Positions 28,470 to 37,636 of a stretch of 64,000 nucleotides of DNA are shown piece by piece. The number at the start of each line of letters is the position of its first letter. Position 1 is the first letter of the stretch. The stretch comes from an uncultured Eubacteriales bacterium (GTDB lineage Bacteria > Bacillota > Clostridia > TANB77 > CAG-508): assembly GCA_949288175.1 (NCBI GenBank), contig CASEIV010000002.1:204515-268514 (forward strand), given 5' to 3'. Both the position numbers and the translations under genes were made by a program. The notes under the pieces were generated by a model. It did no database searches. It saw nothing but the letters and a program-made list of their open reading frames with translations, and was not told the origin of the DNA.

Positions 28470-29135
28470 TTAATGTAAATTTGTATACCAAATCATAAAA
28501 TCATTTACTAAAGCCATATATGGATTACTGATTGAAGAAGAGATAATTTTTTCAATGCCCTCTATATTTGCTAAACCTTCTTCTATTTTTTCCATATCTT
28601 GTATTGTTTTTGTTTTTATAATAAACTCTGCTGGAAATATATTGTTTTCTCCTTCATATCCTACTAACAAATCTTGATTATCCTTAAATCTTTGTTTCAT
28701 TTCTTCTAATTTCTCTTCTGGAGAAACATATGTGATTTCAACATCTTCAGCTTGATTTTTTATTTGATTTTGAATATTTGCCATTTGTTCTTCAGAAATA
28801 TCTTTATTCATAAAAATTTCTATGGTTGTTTGATCATGATAATAACTAATAAATGCAATAATATGTAGAATAACAAGTAATATAATGAATATACTAGAAA
28901 TCACGATTATGATTTTTTTCCTTTTTAATTTTTTATTGACTCTTTTTAAATAATCAATTTCAATTTTATCATCTGCATCATCAATTTTTTTATCCTTTTT
29001 GATTTCTTCATAAACTTTTTTGCACTCTTCACATTTCACTAAATGTTTTTCTACCAGTTCTTTAGAAGCTGGATTTAATATTCCGTCACAATATCCAAAA
29101 ATTAAGTCTTGTACAATTTCACATTCCTTTTTCAT
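28470..29135 (-). CDS. Anti-sigma factor with zf-HC2 and an FtsX-like extracellular domain
   Basis: 221 residues. N-terminal anti-sigma zinc finger (HLVKCEEC, the Hx3Cx2C of zf-HC2), basic linker, one membrane segment about 75-97, then an extracellular domain of about 120 residues reading as the FtsX periplasmic module: IEIFMNKDISEEQ, a YVSPEEKLEEMKQRF helix, and PAEFIIKTK. Overlaps the sigma gene by 17 bases. It should hold the sigma factor at the membrane and release it on an envelope signal; the FtsX-like sensor points to wall hydrolase or division stress, which is inference. Confidence 0.8.
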   Translation of the reverse strand: MKKECEIVQDLIFGYCDGILNPASKELVEKHLVKCEECKKVYEEIKKDKKIDDADDKIEIDYLKRVNKKLKRKKIIIVISSIFIILLVILHIIAFISYYHDQTTIEIFMNKDISEEQMANIQNQIKNQAEDVEITYVSPEEKLEEMKQRFKDNQDLLVGYEGENNIFPAEFIIKTKTIQDMEKIEEGLANIEGIEKIISSSISNPYMALVNDFMIWYTNLH

Positions 29136-29619
29136 TTTCTCGATCTCCTTTCATTTTTTGCTTTCCACGAAAAAAAGTAACTCTAGCCCAATTAGCGGTC
29201 TTTCCCATTATCTCCCCTATTTCTTCATATTCTAAATTTCCTAATATTCGTAAATACATCACATTTCTAGTTTCTTCATTTAGTTTTTGTATGTTTTTTA
29301 ATAATTCCAATTTTTCTTCTTTTTGACTAACCCTTTCTTCTATAGATTCTTCTGTAAACAATGTGTTTTCTAAAGTACTCATTGAAATTTCTTTTCTCTT
29401 TTTTTCCTTTTTATATCGATTAAACCAAATATATTTTGCTATTTGGCATAGCCAAGTAGATAGTTTACATTTATATTCAAATTTATCAATATTTTCTATA
29501 GCTACTAAAAATGTTTCTTGTACGATTTCTTCAGCTATTTCCTTTTTTCCTGTTAAGCAGAATATATATTTATATACAATTTTTGAATATTTATTATATA
29601 TTTCTTCCATATTCTGCAT
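29119..29619 (-). CDS. ECF-type RNA polymerase sigma factor
   Basis: 166 residues from ATG 29619 (MQNMEEI) behind AAAGGAGG; an upstream in-frame start adds six residues. Sigma region 2 includes AEEIVQETFLVAI and STWLCQIAKY, region 4 includes YEEIGEIMGKTANWARVTFFRG. Followed by its overlapping anti-sigma gene. Upstream, TGTAAC about 35 bases before the likely start site could be an autoregulated ECF -35 box, but this is weak evidence. Confidence 0.9.
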   Translation of the reverse strand: MQNMEEIYNKYSKIVYKYIFCLTGKKEIAEEIVQETFLVAIENIDKFEYKCKLSTWLCQIAKYIWFNRYKKEKKRKEISMSTLENTLFTEESIEERVSQKEEKLELLKNIQKLNEETRNVMYLRILGNLEYEEIGEIMGKTANWARVTFFRGKQKMKGDRENEKGM

Positions 29620-29820
29620 AACCTTTCCTCCTTTCACTTTATTAGTGTAAAAAGATTTCTTTTTGTTACAATTATTTTAAAAATTTTAAGACAAATTTTC
29701 TTTTAAGAAAATAGGAACCAGACATAGCAATCAAAGATTGCATCTAGATACTTCAGAACCTTTTTGTCTTTGATAATAAAAGATATAAAAGACAATACAA
29801 AACGTATTGCTTTAAACTTC

Positions 29821-30858
29821 TTATACTTTTATGTAATGATATTCACATGCACGAATTAATCGATTCATAATGGCAAGCCCTATTCCATCATTTTTAACCC
29901 CTTCAATGATGACAATATCTGGTTTGAAGGAATCTACTTTTCTTAAATCTTTAAATATATTTTGTGCAATTTCATTTAAATTTTCTTTCGAACCATATAA
30001 AATTTTATTTTTTGCATCATAATATTTCGCATTTTCATTACAAGAAATAACCAATGGATTTGTATACTTTTTGGTAAGTTCTTGTATTTTTTTAATCATT
30101 TTTTCATTCTCTTCACTATATACTAATATACAATCTGCTTTTGGTGCATAATGTTTATATTTCATTCCTGGAGATAATACTTTTTCATCAATTTCAATGT
30201 CTTTTAAAATATGTTCATCTATTTTTACAATTCCCACTGCTTTTTTAATATCTTCTGGAGAAATTTTACCAGGTCTTAGGATATTGGGGATACCATCAAT
30301 CACTCTTACCACTGTTGATTCTAGACCAACTTCACATTCTCCTCCATCTACAATATAATCAACTTTATCTGAAAGTTCTTCAAAAATATCAGAGATATTG
30401 GTTCCACTTGGTCTTCCTGAAATATTAGCACTTGGTGCAGCAATGGGAACACCTGCATAAGAAATTAATTCTTTGGCAATTTTTCCACTTGGCATACGAA
30501 CACCTACGGTATCTAATCCCGCAGTAACAATATCAGGAACAATTTCTGTTCTATCTAAGATAATCGTGAATGGCCCTGGCCAAAATGTTTTCATTAATGT
30601 ATATTCTATATCAGTTATATTTTTAGCAATTTTAGATACCATATCAAAATTAGAAACATGCAAAATTAAAGGATTATCTTGTTCTCTTCCTTTTGCTTTA
30701 TATATCTTTTTTACAGCATTTTCATCTAATCCATTGGCACCTAGTCCGTATACTGTTTCTGTTGGGAATAGGACAAGTCCTCCATTTTTTATAATTTTTC
30801 CTACTACTTTTAAATTAGAATAATCTGTTATATTTTTTAAATCTATATAGTTTTCCAA
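29821..30858 (-). CDS. tsaC: Threonylcarbamoyl-AMP synthase (Sua5 type)
   Basis: 345 residues starting at a TTG (MENYIDLKN) behind GAAGG. N-terminal YrdC domain with PTETVYGLGAN, KGREQDNPL and PSANISGRPSGT; C-terminal Sua5 domain including SPGMKYKHYAPKA. It makes threonylcarbamoyl-AMP from Thr, bicarbonate and ATP for the t6A37 modification of ANN-reading tRNAs. Full length for the two-domain (Sua5/YwlC) form. Monocistronic. Confidence 0.93.
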   Translation of the reverse strand: MENYIDLKNITDYSNLKVVGKIIKNGGLVLFPTETVYGLGANGLDENAVKKIYKAKGREQDNPLILHVSNFDMVSKIAKNITDIEYTLMKTFWPGPFTIILDRTEIVPDIVTAGLDTVGVRMPSGKIAKELISYAGVPIAAPSANISGRPSGTNISDIFEELSDKVDYIVDGGECEVGLESTVVRVIDGIPNILRPGKISPEDIKKAVGIVKIDEHILKDIEIDEKVLSPGMKYKHYAPKADCILVYSEENEKMIKKIQELTKKYTNPLVISCNENAKYYDAKNKILYGSKENLNEIAQNIFKDLRKVDSFKPDIVIIEGVKNDGIGLAIMNRLIRACEYHYIKV

Positions 30859-31090
30859 TGTTTTACCTTCTTTCTTCGATGTATATTATAATGTATTTTT
30901 GTAATTTTATCAAGCTTTATGTAAATATATAATATAAAAACCAAAGGATTTTTATCTTTTCACTTAACATATACTTTCTAAAAATATATTTTTACATTTT
31001 TTTAAAAATACTAGACATATTTTCCATATTTGTGATATCATAGTAAAGAACTTAAGATAAATTTTTTTGTTTTTAATGGAGGTATAAAAT

Positions 31091-31516
31091 ATGATTAAAA
31101 GTTTAAAAATATTTTTTATTATAGGGATGTTATTACTATTATTTTCCTTTACAACATATGTTTTTGCTGTAGATATGAATATAACGGATACAAGTATACT
31201 AAATACGTCTAACACATCAAATACATCTAACGTATCTAATACATCAAATACTTCTAATACATCAAATACATCAAATACATCTAATGCAACTAATACTTCT
31301 AATACATCTAATTCAAGAAATACTTCTAATTCAGTTAATTCAACAAATACATCAACAACAAATAGTTCTACTACTAATACAAACTCAATAACTGTACAAG
31401 GTGGTTTACCTGAAAGTGATTTAGGGATTTCAAATATTTTATCAATTATTTTAATTGCAATCGGTGTATTATTAATTTTGTTAGCAATTGCAATTTTAAT
31501 TAGACTTGGCAAATAA
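31091..31516 (+). CDS. Small membrane protein with Asn-Thr-Ser repeats
   Basis: 141 residues. Signal peptide 1-28 ending YVFAVDM, then about 70 residues of NTS triplet repeats, and a C-terminal membrane segment (115-137) ending RLGK. GGAGG precedes the ATG by seven bases. It looks like a wall-spanning stalk or linker. The DNA is a 9-bp-type tandem repeat, so copy number probably varies between strains. The gene 31864 downstream has a similar layout. Confidence 0.7.
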   Translation: MIKSLKIFFIIGMLLLLFSFTTYVFAVDMNITDTSILNTSNTSNTSNVSNTSNTSNTSNTSNTSNATNTSNTSNSRNTSNSVNSTNTSTTNSSTTNTNSITVQGGLPESDLGISNILSIILIAIGVLLILLAIAILIRLGK

Positions 31517-31546
31517 TACATAATTAAAATTTAGATTTAAAAATTC

Positions 31547-31576
31547 AGATTTTAACTTTTTAGTTAAAATCTTTTT
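31547..31576 (+). terminator. Terminator of the NTS-repeat gene
   Basis: Stem AGATTTTAACT with AGTTAAAATCT followed by TTTTT. Confidence 0.8.
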
Positions 31577-31743
31577 GTTGAATAGGAAAAATTGTTTTTT
31601 CCTATTCAACAAAAAACAACGTTGCACAGAAAAATTGCTATGCAATTTTTCGCGTCGACAAATCTTTACGCTTCTTCGAGAACTTAAATATATATAGTTA
31701 AATTAGAAAAGTAGAAAAAAGTTCTCGCGAAGCGAGATTTGTC
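31575..31743. repeat. Cluster of hairpins (family II core ACAACGTTGCA)
   Basis: Holds a hairpin 31575-31612, the core AAAAAACAACGTTGCA (31611-31626) shared in reverse with 43212-43227, a small hairpin 31629-31650, and a long one pairing 31657-31685 with 31719-31743 (GACAAATCT with AGATTTGTC). This fills most of the gap between the two small surface proteins; nothing coding seen. Confidence 0.7.
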
Positions 31744-31863
31744 CTTGAATTTTATTTGTTTTGCAATTTTTTCATGTATAATTCTCTCATATTTTTAAAT
31801 AATATTAATGAGAATATATTGTCTAATATTATTTTCATTATATTTTTCAAAGGAGGATTAATT

Positions 31864-32334
31864 ATGCAAAAGAAATTACTTACAATATTTGCAATCATCG
31901 TTGCAATCGTGTTTTCTTTTTCTGTATGTTTTGCAACAGAAGATGTTTTAAAAGATGCAACAAACACGGTTAGAGATGCTGTTAATAATACTGAAGGTGC
32001 CGTTGAAGGTGCCATGCATAATGCTGGTGATGCTGTACAAGATTCTGCTGAAAAAGCAAAGAACACAATGGAAAACGCAGGAAATAAAATTGAAGGAACT
32101 GGAAACACTTTAGAAAAAGATATGAAAAATACAACTTCTAAAGTTACAAACACGAATAATGATGGGTATTCAGCAACAAGAACCTCAACAACTGGAAATG
32201 CAACTTTTATGGGAATGAATGCAACTGCTTGGACTTGGTTAATTTTAGGTATTGCCGCAATTGCAATTATTGCAGCCGTTTGGTATTATTCAATGCAAAT
32301 CACTTCTGAAAATAATCATTCAAAAAGAGATTAA
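31864..32334 (+). CDS. Small secreted/anchored amphipathic-helix protein
   Basis: 156 residues from ATG 31864 (MQKKLLTIF) behind AAAGGAGG; longer readings start in the hairpin region. Signal peptide 1-24 ending FATED, a helical repeat region with Ala, Asn, Thr, Glu and Lys (DAVNNTEGAVEGAMHNAGDA) that recalls LEA or apolipoprotein-like 11-mers, then a C-terminal membrane segment (about 117-140). Likely envelope protein; function unknown. Confidence 0.72.
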   Translation: MQKKLLTIFAIIVAIVFSFSVCFATEDVLKDATNTVRDAVNNTEGAVEGAMHNAGDAVQDSAEKAKNTMENAGNKIEGTGNTLEKDMKNTTSKVTNTNNDGYSATRTSTTGNATFMGMNATAWTWLILGIAAIAIIAAVWYYSMQITSENNHSKRD

Positions 32335-32366
32335 TTTTTTATTAATAAGAACAAGTGATTTTTCTT

Positions 32367-32410
32367 GAACAGATAGAAATTTAAGAATATTTCTATCTGT
32401 TCTATTTTAT
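32367..32410 (+). terminator. Terminator before smpB
   Basis: Stem GAACAGATAGAAAT with ATTTCTATCTGTTC, followed by TATTTTATT. An extended -10 (TGGTATAAT, ending 32433) for smpB follows. Confidence 0.8.
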
Positions 32411-32458
32411 TATTCAAGAATCTATGGTATAATATTCAAAAAATGAAGAGGTAATTAT

Positions 32459-32917
32459 ATGAATACAAAGTTAATTGCAAAAAATCCAACAGCTTATCAT
32501 AATTATTTTATTGAAGATAAAATAGAAACTGGTATTGTCCTATTTGGAACAGAAATTAAATCTATTCGAGCTGGTAAAGTGAATTTAAAAGATAGTTATG
32601 CAAATATAAAAAATGGTGAAGTCTACTTATCTGGTATGCATATTAGTCCATATGAACATGGAAATATTTTTAATAAAAATCCATTAAGAGATAGAAAACT
32701 TTTATTAAACAAGAGAGAAATTAATCGATTAATTGGACTTACCAAACAAAAAGGCTATACGCTAATTCCTATCAGTATCTATTTTAAAGGGAATTTTGTT
32801 AAATTAGAATTAGGTATTGGAAAGGGAAAGAAATTATATGATAAACGCCAAGATATTGCAAAAAAGGATGCAGAACGAAGAATCAATCAAGCTATGAAAC
32901 AGAAATACAGAGATTAA
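32459..32917 (+). CDS. smpB: SsrA-binding protein SmpB
   Basis: 152 residues, full length. Starts at [20 protein letters not shown], with [26 protein letters not shown] and the C-terminal basic tail [18 protein letters not shown], all family signatures. Binds tmRNA and brings it to stalled ribosomes. The ATG follows GAGG; extended -10 promoter about 25 bases upstream. The tmRNA gene itself is not in the window. Confidence 0.95.
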   Translation: MNTKLIAKNPTAYHNYFIEDKIETGIVLFGTEIKSIRAGKVNLKDSYANIKNGEVYLSGMHISPYEHGNIFNKNPLRDRKLLLNKREINRLIGLTKQKGYTLIPISIYFKGNFVKLELGIGKGKKLYDKRQDIAKKDAERRINQAMKQKYRD

Positions 32918-32940
32918 AATTAAATTTGATCTCTGTATTT
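32903..32940. terminator. Bidirectional terminator between smpB and fbaA
   Basis: Stem AAATACAGAGAT with ATCTCTGTATTT; overlaps the last codons of smpB and serves both convergent genes. Confidence 0.75.
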
Positions 32941-32968
32941 TAAATTGTTCATAAAATAATATATTGTT

Positions 32969-33898
32969 TTATATTTTACCAGCTGAACCAAATACATCTT
33001 TCATTTTATGAGCAACAGTTTCTTTGATTAATTCTCTTGCTGGTGTTAAATATTTTCTAGGATCAAATGCACTTGGATCTTCTACAAATACTTTTCTAAT
33101 TCCTGCTGTCATAGCTAATCTTAAATCTGTATCCACATTAATTTTAGAAACACCAGATATACTTGCTTCATGTAAGATTTCATCAGGTACACCTTTTGCT
33201 CCAGGTATATTTCCACCATATTGATTACACATTTCAACCAATTCTGGTATAACTGTTGAAGCACCATGTAATACAATTGGTGTGTTTGGTATTTTTTCTT
33301 TGATTTCTTTTAAAATATCAAATCTTAATTTTGCTTCACCTTTAAATTTATATGCACCATGGCTTGTTCCTATAGCAATCGCTAAAGAATCACAACCTGT
33401 TCTTTTTACAAATTCTTCTGCTTGCACTGGGTCTGTATACATGGCATCAGATGCAGATACATTTACATCATCCTCTATACCTGCTAATTTTCCAAGTTCT
33501 GCTTCAACTACAACACCTTTAGAATGTGCATAATCTACTACTTGTTTTGTTAGAGCTACATTTTCTTCAAAATCATATTTTGAACCATCTATCATAACAG
33601 ATGTAAATCCATTATCAATACACATTTTAGCAGTTTCAAAATCTGGTCCATGGTCTAAGTGAATGGCAATTGGCACTTCTGGATATTGTTCTACTGCTGC
33701 TTGTACCATTTTCATTAAATATCCTATTCTTGCATATTTTATTGCACTTGCTGATGCTTGTAAAATAACTGGTGATTGTGTTTCATGTGCTGCATCTGTA
33801 ATTGCTTGTACAATTTCCATATTATTTACATTGAATGCACCTACTGCAAATCCTTCTTTCATTGATTTTTCAAACATTTCCTTTGTCGTAACTAACAT
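32969..33898 (-). CDS. fbaA: Class II fructose-1,6-bisphosphate aldolase
   Basis: 309 residues. Zinc and substrate motifs HLDHGPDFE (about 80), AELGKLAG, GTSHGAYKF and VLHGAS, and C-terminal KINVDTDLRLA. Converts fructose-1,6-bisphosphate to the two triose phosphates. Full length, Cys/Ile usage ordinary, strong SD (AAAGGAGG) and a consensus promoter at 33946-33974; expected to be highly expressed. Confidence 0.95.
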   Translation of the reverse strand: MLVTTKEMFEKSMKEGFAVGAFNVNNMEIVQAITDAAHETQSPVILQASASAIKYARIGYLMKMVQAAVEQYPEVPIAIHLDHGPDFETAKMCIDNGFTSVMIDGSKYDFEENVALTKQVVDYAHSKGVVVEAELGKLAGIEDDVNVSASDAMYTDPVQAEEFVKRTGCDSLAIAIGTSHGAYKFKGEAKLRFDILKEIKEKIPNTPIVLHGASTVIPELVEMCNQYGGNIPGAKGVPDEILHEASISGVSKINVDTDLRLAMTAGIRKVFVEDPSAFDPRKYLTPARELIKETVAHKMKDVFGSAGKI

Positions 33899-33945
33899 AT
33901 CTTTTCCTCCTTTTTGGGTTTTCCCCTATTAATTTTGCTAAGGTT

Positions 33946-33974
33946 ATTTTATTTCTAATTTATAGATATGTCAA
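33946..33974 (-). promoter_or_regulatory. Promoter of fbaA
   Basis: Minus strand: TTGACA, 17 bases, TAAAAT, about 45 bases before the start codon. It lies between fbaA and the DUF1540 gene. Confidence 0.85.
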
Positions 33975-33993
33975 GAAAAAATGAGAAGAAAAA

Positions 33994-34161
33994 TTATTCC
34001 TTCCCATAAATATAGCTTGAACACATAGATTCTTCTGATTGTTTTGTATTACAATTTTTCGTTGGTTCTACTTGGATTGCTTGTAACTTACATAAATTTT
34101 GATTTTTTTCATTATATTTACAAGTACCTACAGTACAGTATATCTTTTGATTTCCTTCCAT
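33994..34161 (-). CDS. DUF1540 small Cys-rich protein
   Basis: 55 residues, MEGNQKIYCTVGTCKYNEKN onward, with Cys spacing C-x5-C and later LC, NC and MCSSY as in DUF1540 proteins, which occur widely in spore-forming Firmicutes. GGAGG eight bases before the ATG. Probably metal binding; cellular role unknown. Confidence 0.78.
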   Translation of the reverse strand: MEGNQKIYCTVGTCKYNEKNQNLCKLQAIQVEPTKNCNTKQSEESMCSSYIYGKE

Positions 34162-34250
34162 TTTGTTACCTCCAAAAATTTGTATATGAACATCATTTTT
34201 TGTTCATACTATTATTATGTGAAAGTTTTTTATTTGTATTCTATTTTTGG

Positions 34251-34343
34251 AGAATATATTTTTTTAAATATTTGGCAATACCTTCATTCATATTGGTATC
34301 TGTTACAAAATTAGCAGATTCTTTCACAACTTTTACTGCATAT
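34251..34343 (-). pseudogene. Remnant of a Cof-type HAD hydrolase C-terminus
   Basis: The minus strand reads YAVKVVKESANFVTDTN followed by EGIAKYLKKYI, matching the C-terminal signature (VTDTNNEDGVAKFL) of the intact HAD gene at 38954. No start codon or upstream domain remains, so it is a decayed tail. Confidence 0.55.
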
Positions 34344-34393
34344 TACACATTTTTTCAAAGAACTTTAAATTTATCAAACTTACTTTCTTAAAA

Positions 34394-35083
34394 TTATGTA
34401 TCACATGTATCATTTATACAATTCTGGGGTGGTTCTTTAAAACTCAAGTACCAACTAATTCCATTTCTATTATTCTCTATTTCACTTACACGTTCCACAA
34501 GTTCTTCATAAGTTTTTGGTGGTGAAACAATAACTGGTTGATTAGGAATCCAATTGGCTGCTGTTGAACCTTGTGCACAATCTGCCATTTGTAATGCTTG
34601 CACAACTCTGATAATTTCTGGTATAAACCTTCCCACATTCATTGGATAAATTAAAATAGTTCTAATAATTCCTTTGTCATCTATAATATAAACATTTCTG
34701 ACAGTTTCTGTGTTACTAATATCATTTGAAATCATGCCATATCTTCTAGCAATTTCTCCGTTTCTATCAGCAATGATTGGGAAAGATATTTTTATGCCTG
34801 TTCTGCAGTATATATCATATACCCATGCTAAGTGTGAAGAATTACTGTCTACACTTAATCCTAACAATTCTGTATTTAATTGTTTAAAATATGTATGTGC
34901 TCTTGTAAATGCTATCATTTCTGTTGTACATACAGGGGTGAAATCTCCTGGGTGAGAAAACAAAACTAGCCACTGTCCTGTATAATCGTTTAATGCTACT
35001 CTCCCCATTGTTGTATTGGCTTCAAACTCTGGTGCTCGTTGTCCTATTTTAACATTTCCATTCATCATTAATTCATAATCCAT
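34394..35083 (-). CDS. Peroxiredoxin, Prx6/AhpC-type
   Basis: 229 residues. Peroxidatic Cys in GDFTPVCTTEM (about residue 52), preceded by VLFSHP; later RRYGM, VRNVYIIDD and RTILIYP. Length and the C-terminal extension fit the Prx6-type group. C-terminal residues include two further Cys (NCINDTCDT) that could act in resolution. Reduces hydroperoxides in the cytoplasm. Start ATG about ten bases after AAGGAG. Confidence 0.92.
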   Translation of the reverse strand: MDYELMMNGNVKIGQRAPEFEANTTMGRVALNDYTGQWLVLFSHPGDFTPVCTTEMIAFTRAHTYFKQLNTELLGLSVDSNSSHLAWVYDIYCRTGIKISFPIIADRNGEIARRYGMISNDISNTETVRNVYIIDDKGIIRTILIYPMNVGRFIPEIIRVVQALQMADCAQGSTAANWIPNQPVIVSPPKTYEELVERVSEIENNRNGISWYLSFKEPPQNCINDTCDT

Positions 35084-35328
35084 AAAACATAGTCTCCTTT
35101 CATTTTTATATATTTTATGGATTATGGTTTTGTTTGGTTACTGCTAAATTAAGTTTATTTCTTTTCTTTACATGCTCCTAGAAAAGCTTTAAAAATATTA
35201 TTCATATTTCATCTTTTTTATATAGTTTAAAAATTTTTGAATATATTTCATCCCATGTTTTTACTCTTTCAAATATCTATTCCAATTCTCATAAATAACC
35301 TCTACTTTAATTTTTATTAATTTATAAT

Positions 35329-36936
35329 TTATCTTTCAAAATCGTCTTGTTCTTTATTATATTCTTCAATAATATTTTGTATTGTTGTATCGATATCTTC
35401 TTTTTCTACCACATTTCCATCTGCATCAATAATTACATTCCTATATGGTATTGTACCTGATTGAATAACATTCCCACTTTCATCTTTCTTTTGATAAGGA
35501 TATCCTCCATTGCTATTACTTATTTCTACTTTTATAGTTTCACCTTGATTTATAAAATAATTTTTATAAATATTAGATATATATTCACCTTTATTTTCTA
35601 AAAGTTTACTAGAGTTTGTTTTTAATATTGCATCTCTATATATATTTAACATATTATTTGTATCTCTACCATTTAAGATTCTATCATAATTCTTTAATCT
35701 ATTAAAAATACTTTCAATTTTTTGTTCATCTTGCATATTTTCTTGAGATTCATTATAAAATGCTGAATATTTCTTTTTTTCTAAATATTCTATACTATCA
35801 TTAATATCTGTAATTAACTCAAGCATATCATTTCTAGCTGTATCTAATGTCGTACCATCTGATAACGATGATATTTTTTCTGCTATATTTTCTGGTAAAT
35901 TGCTATTATTTAAAGAATCTTGCATAATCAAATCTTTCCCAAAAACCTCTAACATGAGTTTTGCCCATAATTTTTCATTTGGATAAAATGCTGTTGATTT
36001 TGTTTCGCCATATTCTTCAGCATAAACTTCTGTCATCCCTTCATTAAGTTTTCCAAAACCAAATGATTGTATAGAATGAAATACTTCGTGCATTGGGACT
36101 GTCTTACTATATTCCGTTACTTCCTGAATATTATTTCCAACATAAAATGTTATTTCATTATGACCTCCATCATATTCTCCTGCTATTCCATCTTCTAGAT
36201 TTTCTTTGTAATCATATTTGATTTTTAATGTTTCTAAAGTATCAATGATTTCATCTTCAATCATATATTCTTTTGAATCATCAAAGAACGTTTTAAAATT
36301 TTGACTGATAAAATCTTTTTCTTCTTGCATTAAATTTTGATTATTGGAAATAGCATCTAATAACTTTTCTGTTGTTGTACCAATTTTAATATCGTCTATT
36401 TCTGTTACATCTAGTTCTTCTTGTTTACTATTATTTACATTAGTTTCATCTAATTTATTTCTAGATAAATATTCACATCCATTTAAAGTAAGTGTTACAG
36501 AGATAATAACACCTAAAACTGCAACTTTTATTGTCTTTGCTTTTGGCTTTATATGTTCGTTAAAATATCTTTTTGTATTTTCGCTTATATATAAAATGTT
36601 TGGATTAAAATTGTAGTGGTTATAAAGGTCTTTATTTTCTTCATATTCACATATTTCCTTTGAAATTTTGTTAACAAAAATACTTTGTGGCACATATGTA
36701 TTTAAATACCATAAATAATGTTGTCCTTTAAATGTAACTTGACCGATTAACATATACCTATAAGAATTTAGTTTATTTGCTACTTCTTGGATAATATTTT
36801 TATATGAACTTTTATCAGTTATTCTACTTATTTTTTCTTCTTCTTTAATCCAATATTTTATTTCATTATTTTGGTTTTTTGTAATATAAAATTGATTATT
36901 TATATAATTAAATTTTGCTATTAAATTATCATTCAT
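35329..36936 (-). CDS. Membrane-tethered HExxH metallopeptidase-like protein
   Basis: 535 residues. An N-terminal domain of about 130 residues, a hydrophobic segment 136-151 directly followed by LTLNGC (Cys154) resembling an internal lipobox, then an outer domain with HEVFH at 283-287 and a downstream acidic residue in MTEVYAEEYG (about 300-310), the gluzincin pattern. The 250 bp downstream (35084-35328 is upstream) hold no clear gene. It probably acts on the cell surface; the substrate is unknown. Confidence 0.65.
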   Translation of the reverse strand: MNDNLIAKFNYINNQFYITKNQNNEIKYWIKEEEKISRITDKSSYKNIIQEVANKLNSYRYMLIGQVTFKGQHYLWYLNTYVPQSIFVNKISKEICEYEENKDLYNHYNFNPNILYISENTKRYFNEHIKPKAKTIKVAVLGVIISVTLTLNGCEYLSRNKLDETNVNNSKQEELDVTEIDDIKIGTTTEKLLDAISNNQNLMQEEKDFISQNFKTFFDDSKEYMIEDEIIDTLETLKIKYDYKENLEDGIAGEYDGGHNEITFYVGNNIQEVTEYSKTVPMHEVFHSIQSFGFGKLNEGMTEVYAEEYGETKSTAFYPNEKLWAKLMLEVFGKDLIMQDSLNNSNLPENIAEKISSLSDGTTLDTARNDMLELITDINDSIEYLEKKKYSAFYNESQENMQDEQKIESIFNRLKNYDRILNGRDTNNMLNIYRDAILKTNSSKLLENKGEYISNIYKNYFINQGETIKVEISNSNGGYPYQKKDESGNVIQSGTIPYRNVIIDADGNVVEKEDIDTTIQNIIEEYNKEQDDFER

Positions 36937-36965
36937 CTATTTTTCCTCTTTATTATTTGTTTTTT

Positions 36966-37553
36966 CTATATCATGTTTTGAAACTTCTGTATTTTCATAT
37001 ATATATCATACCAACTAAAGACTCTTGTCATATTATCTAATTTCATATCTCTGTTATATCTGCAATCATAGCAAAATACATGTGTATGCTTTACAAATGT
37101 TGGTATGGTTTCTGGACTATCTTCTATCATAATATCAATTCTTAAAGAGTCAATTTGTTTTGTTTTGTCTGGCGAAAAATAAACTTCATCATATAAAATG
37201 TCATTTTCTTTTAGCCATGCCTTTGTTATTTTTCTAGTTTTCTCTCCTTCTTCGGTATTTTTCGTTGTATTATGCCTTGAAGTAATAATATATATATAAT
37301 TTCCTTCTTCCTTTAATTTTTTTATTACTTCACTTGCATATTTTCTTGCAGGTTCATTTTCTATATAATTCCAAAAATATTGCTTTCTATAATCATCTAA
37401 AATTTCTTTTGTCCAATTAAATTTACGATATTCATATCTATATGGATCTTCAAACCCTTCTAAATTATGTTCAAATACATATTTTGAAGTCGCATCCATA
37501 ATATAATCATCATCATTTGTTAATACTCCATCTATATCAATTCCTATATTCAT
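36966..37553 (-). CDS. HAD-type 5'-nucleotidase-like phosphatase
   Basis: 195 residues. HAD motif I IGIDIDGVLTNDD at the start, motif II IITSRH, motif III/IV region IDIMIEDSPETIP. The layout resembles small 5'(3')-nucleotidase-like (NT5C/YorS-type) HAD proteins. Expected to dephosphorylate a nucleotide or sugar phosphate; substrate not identifiable. GGAGG site just before the ATG. Confidence 0.75.
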   Translation of the reverse strand: MNIGIDIDGVLTNDDDYIMDATSKYVFEHNLEGFEDPYRYEYRKFNWTKEILDDYRKQYFWNYIENEPARKYASEVIKKLKEEGNYIYIITSRHNTTKNTEEGEKTRKITKAWLKENDILYDEVYFSPDKTKQIDSLRIDIMIEDSPETIPTFVKHTHVFCYDCRYNRDMKLDNMTRVFSWYDIYMKIQKFQNMI

Positions 37554-37636
37554 ATTTTACCTCCTACATAATTTTATCATCTCCGTCATAATATCATAAA
37601 TATTCTAAAAAATTTAGTTATATTTCAAACTAATCT

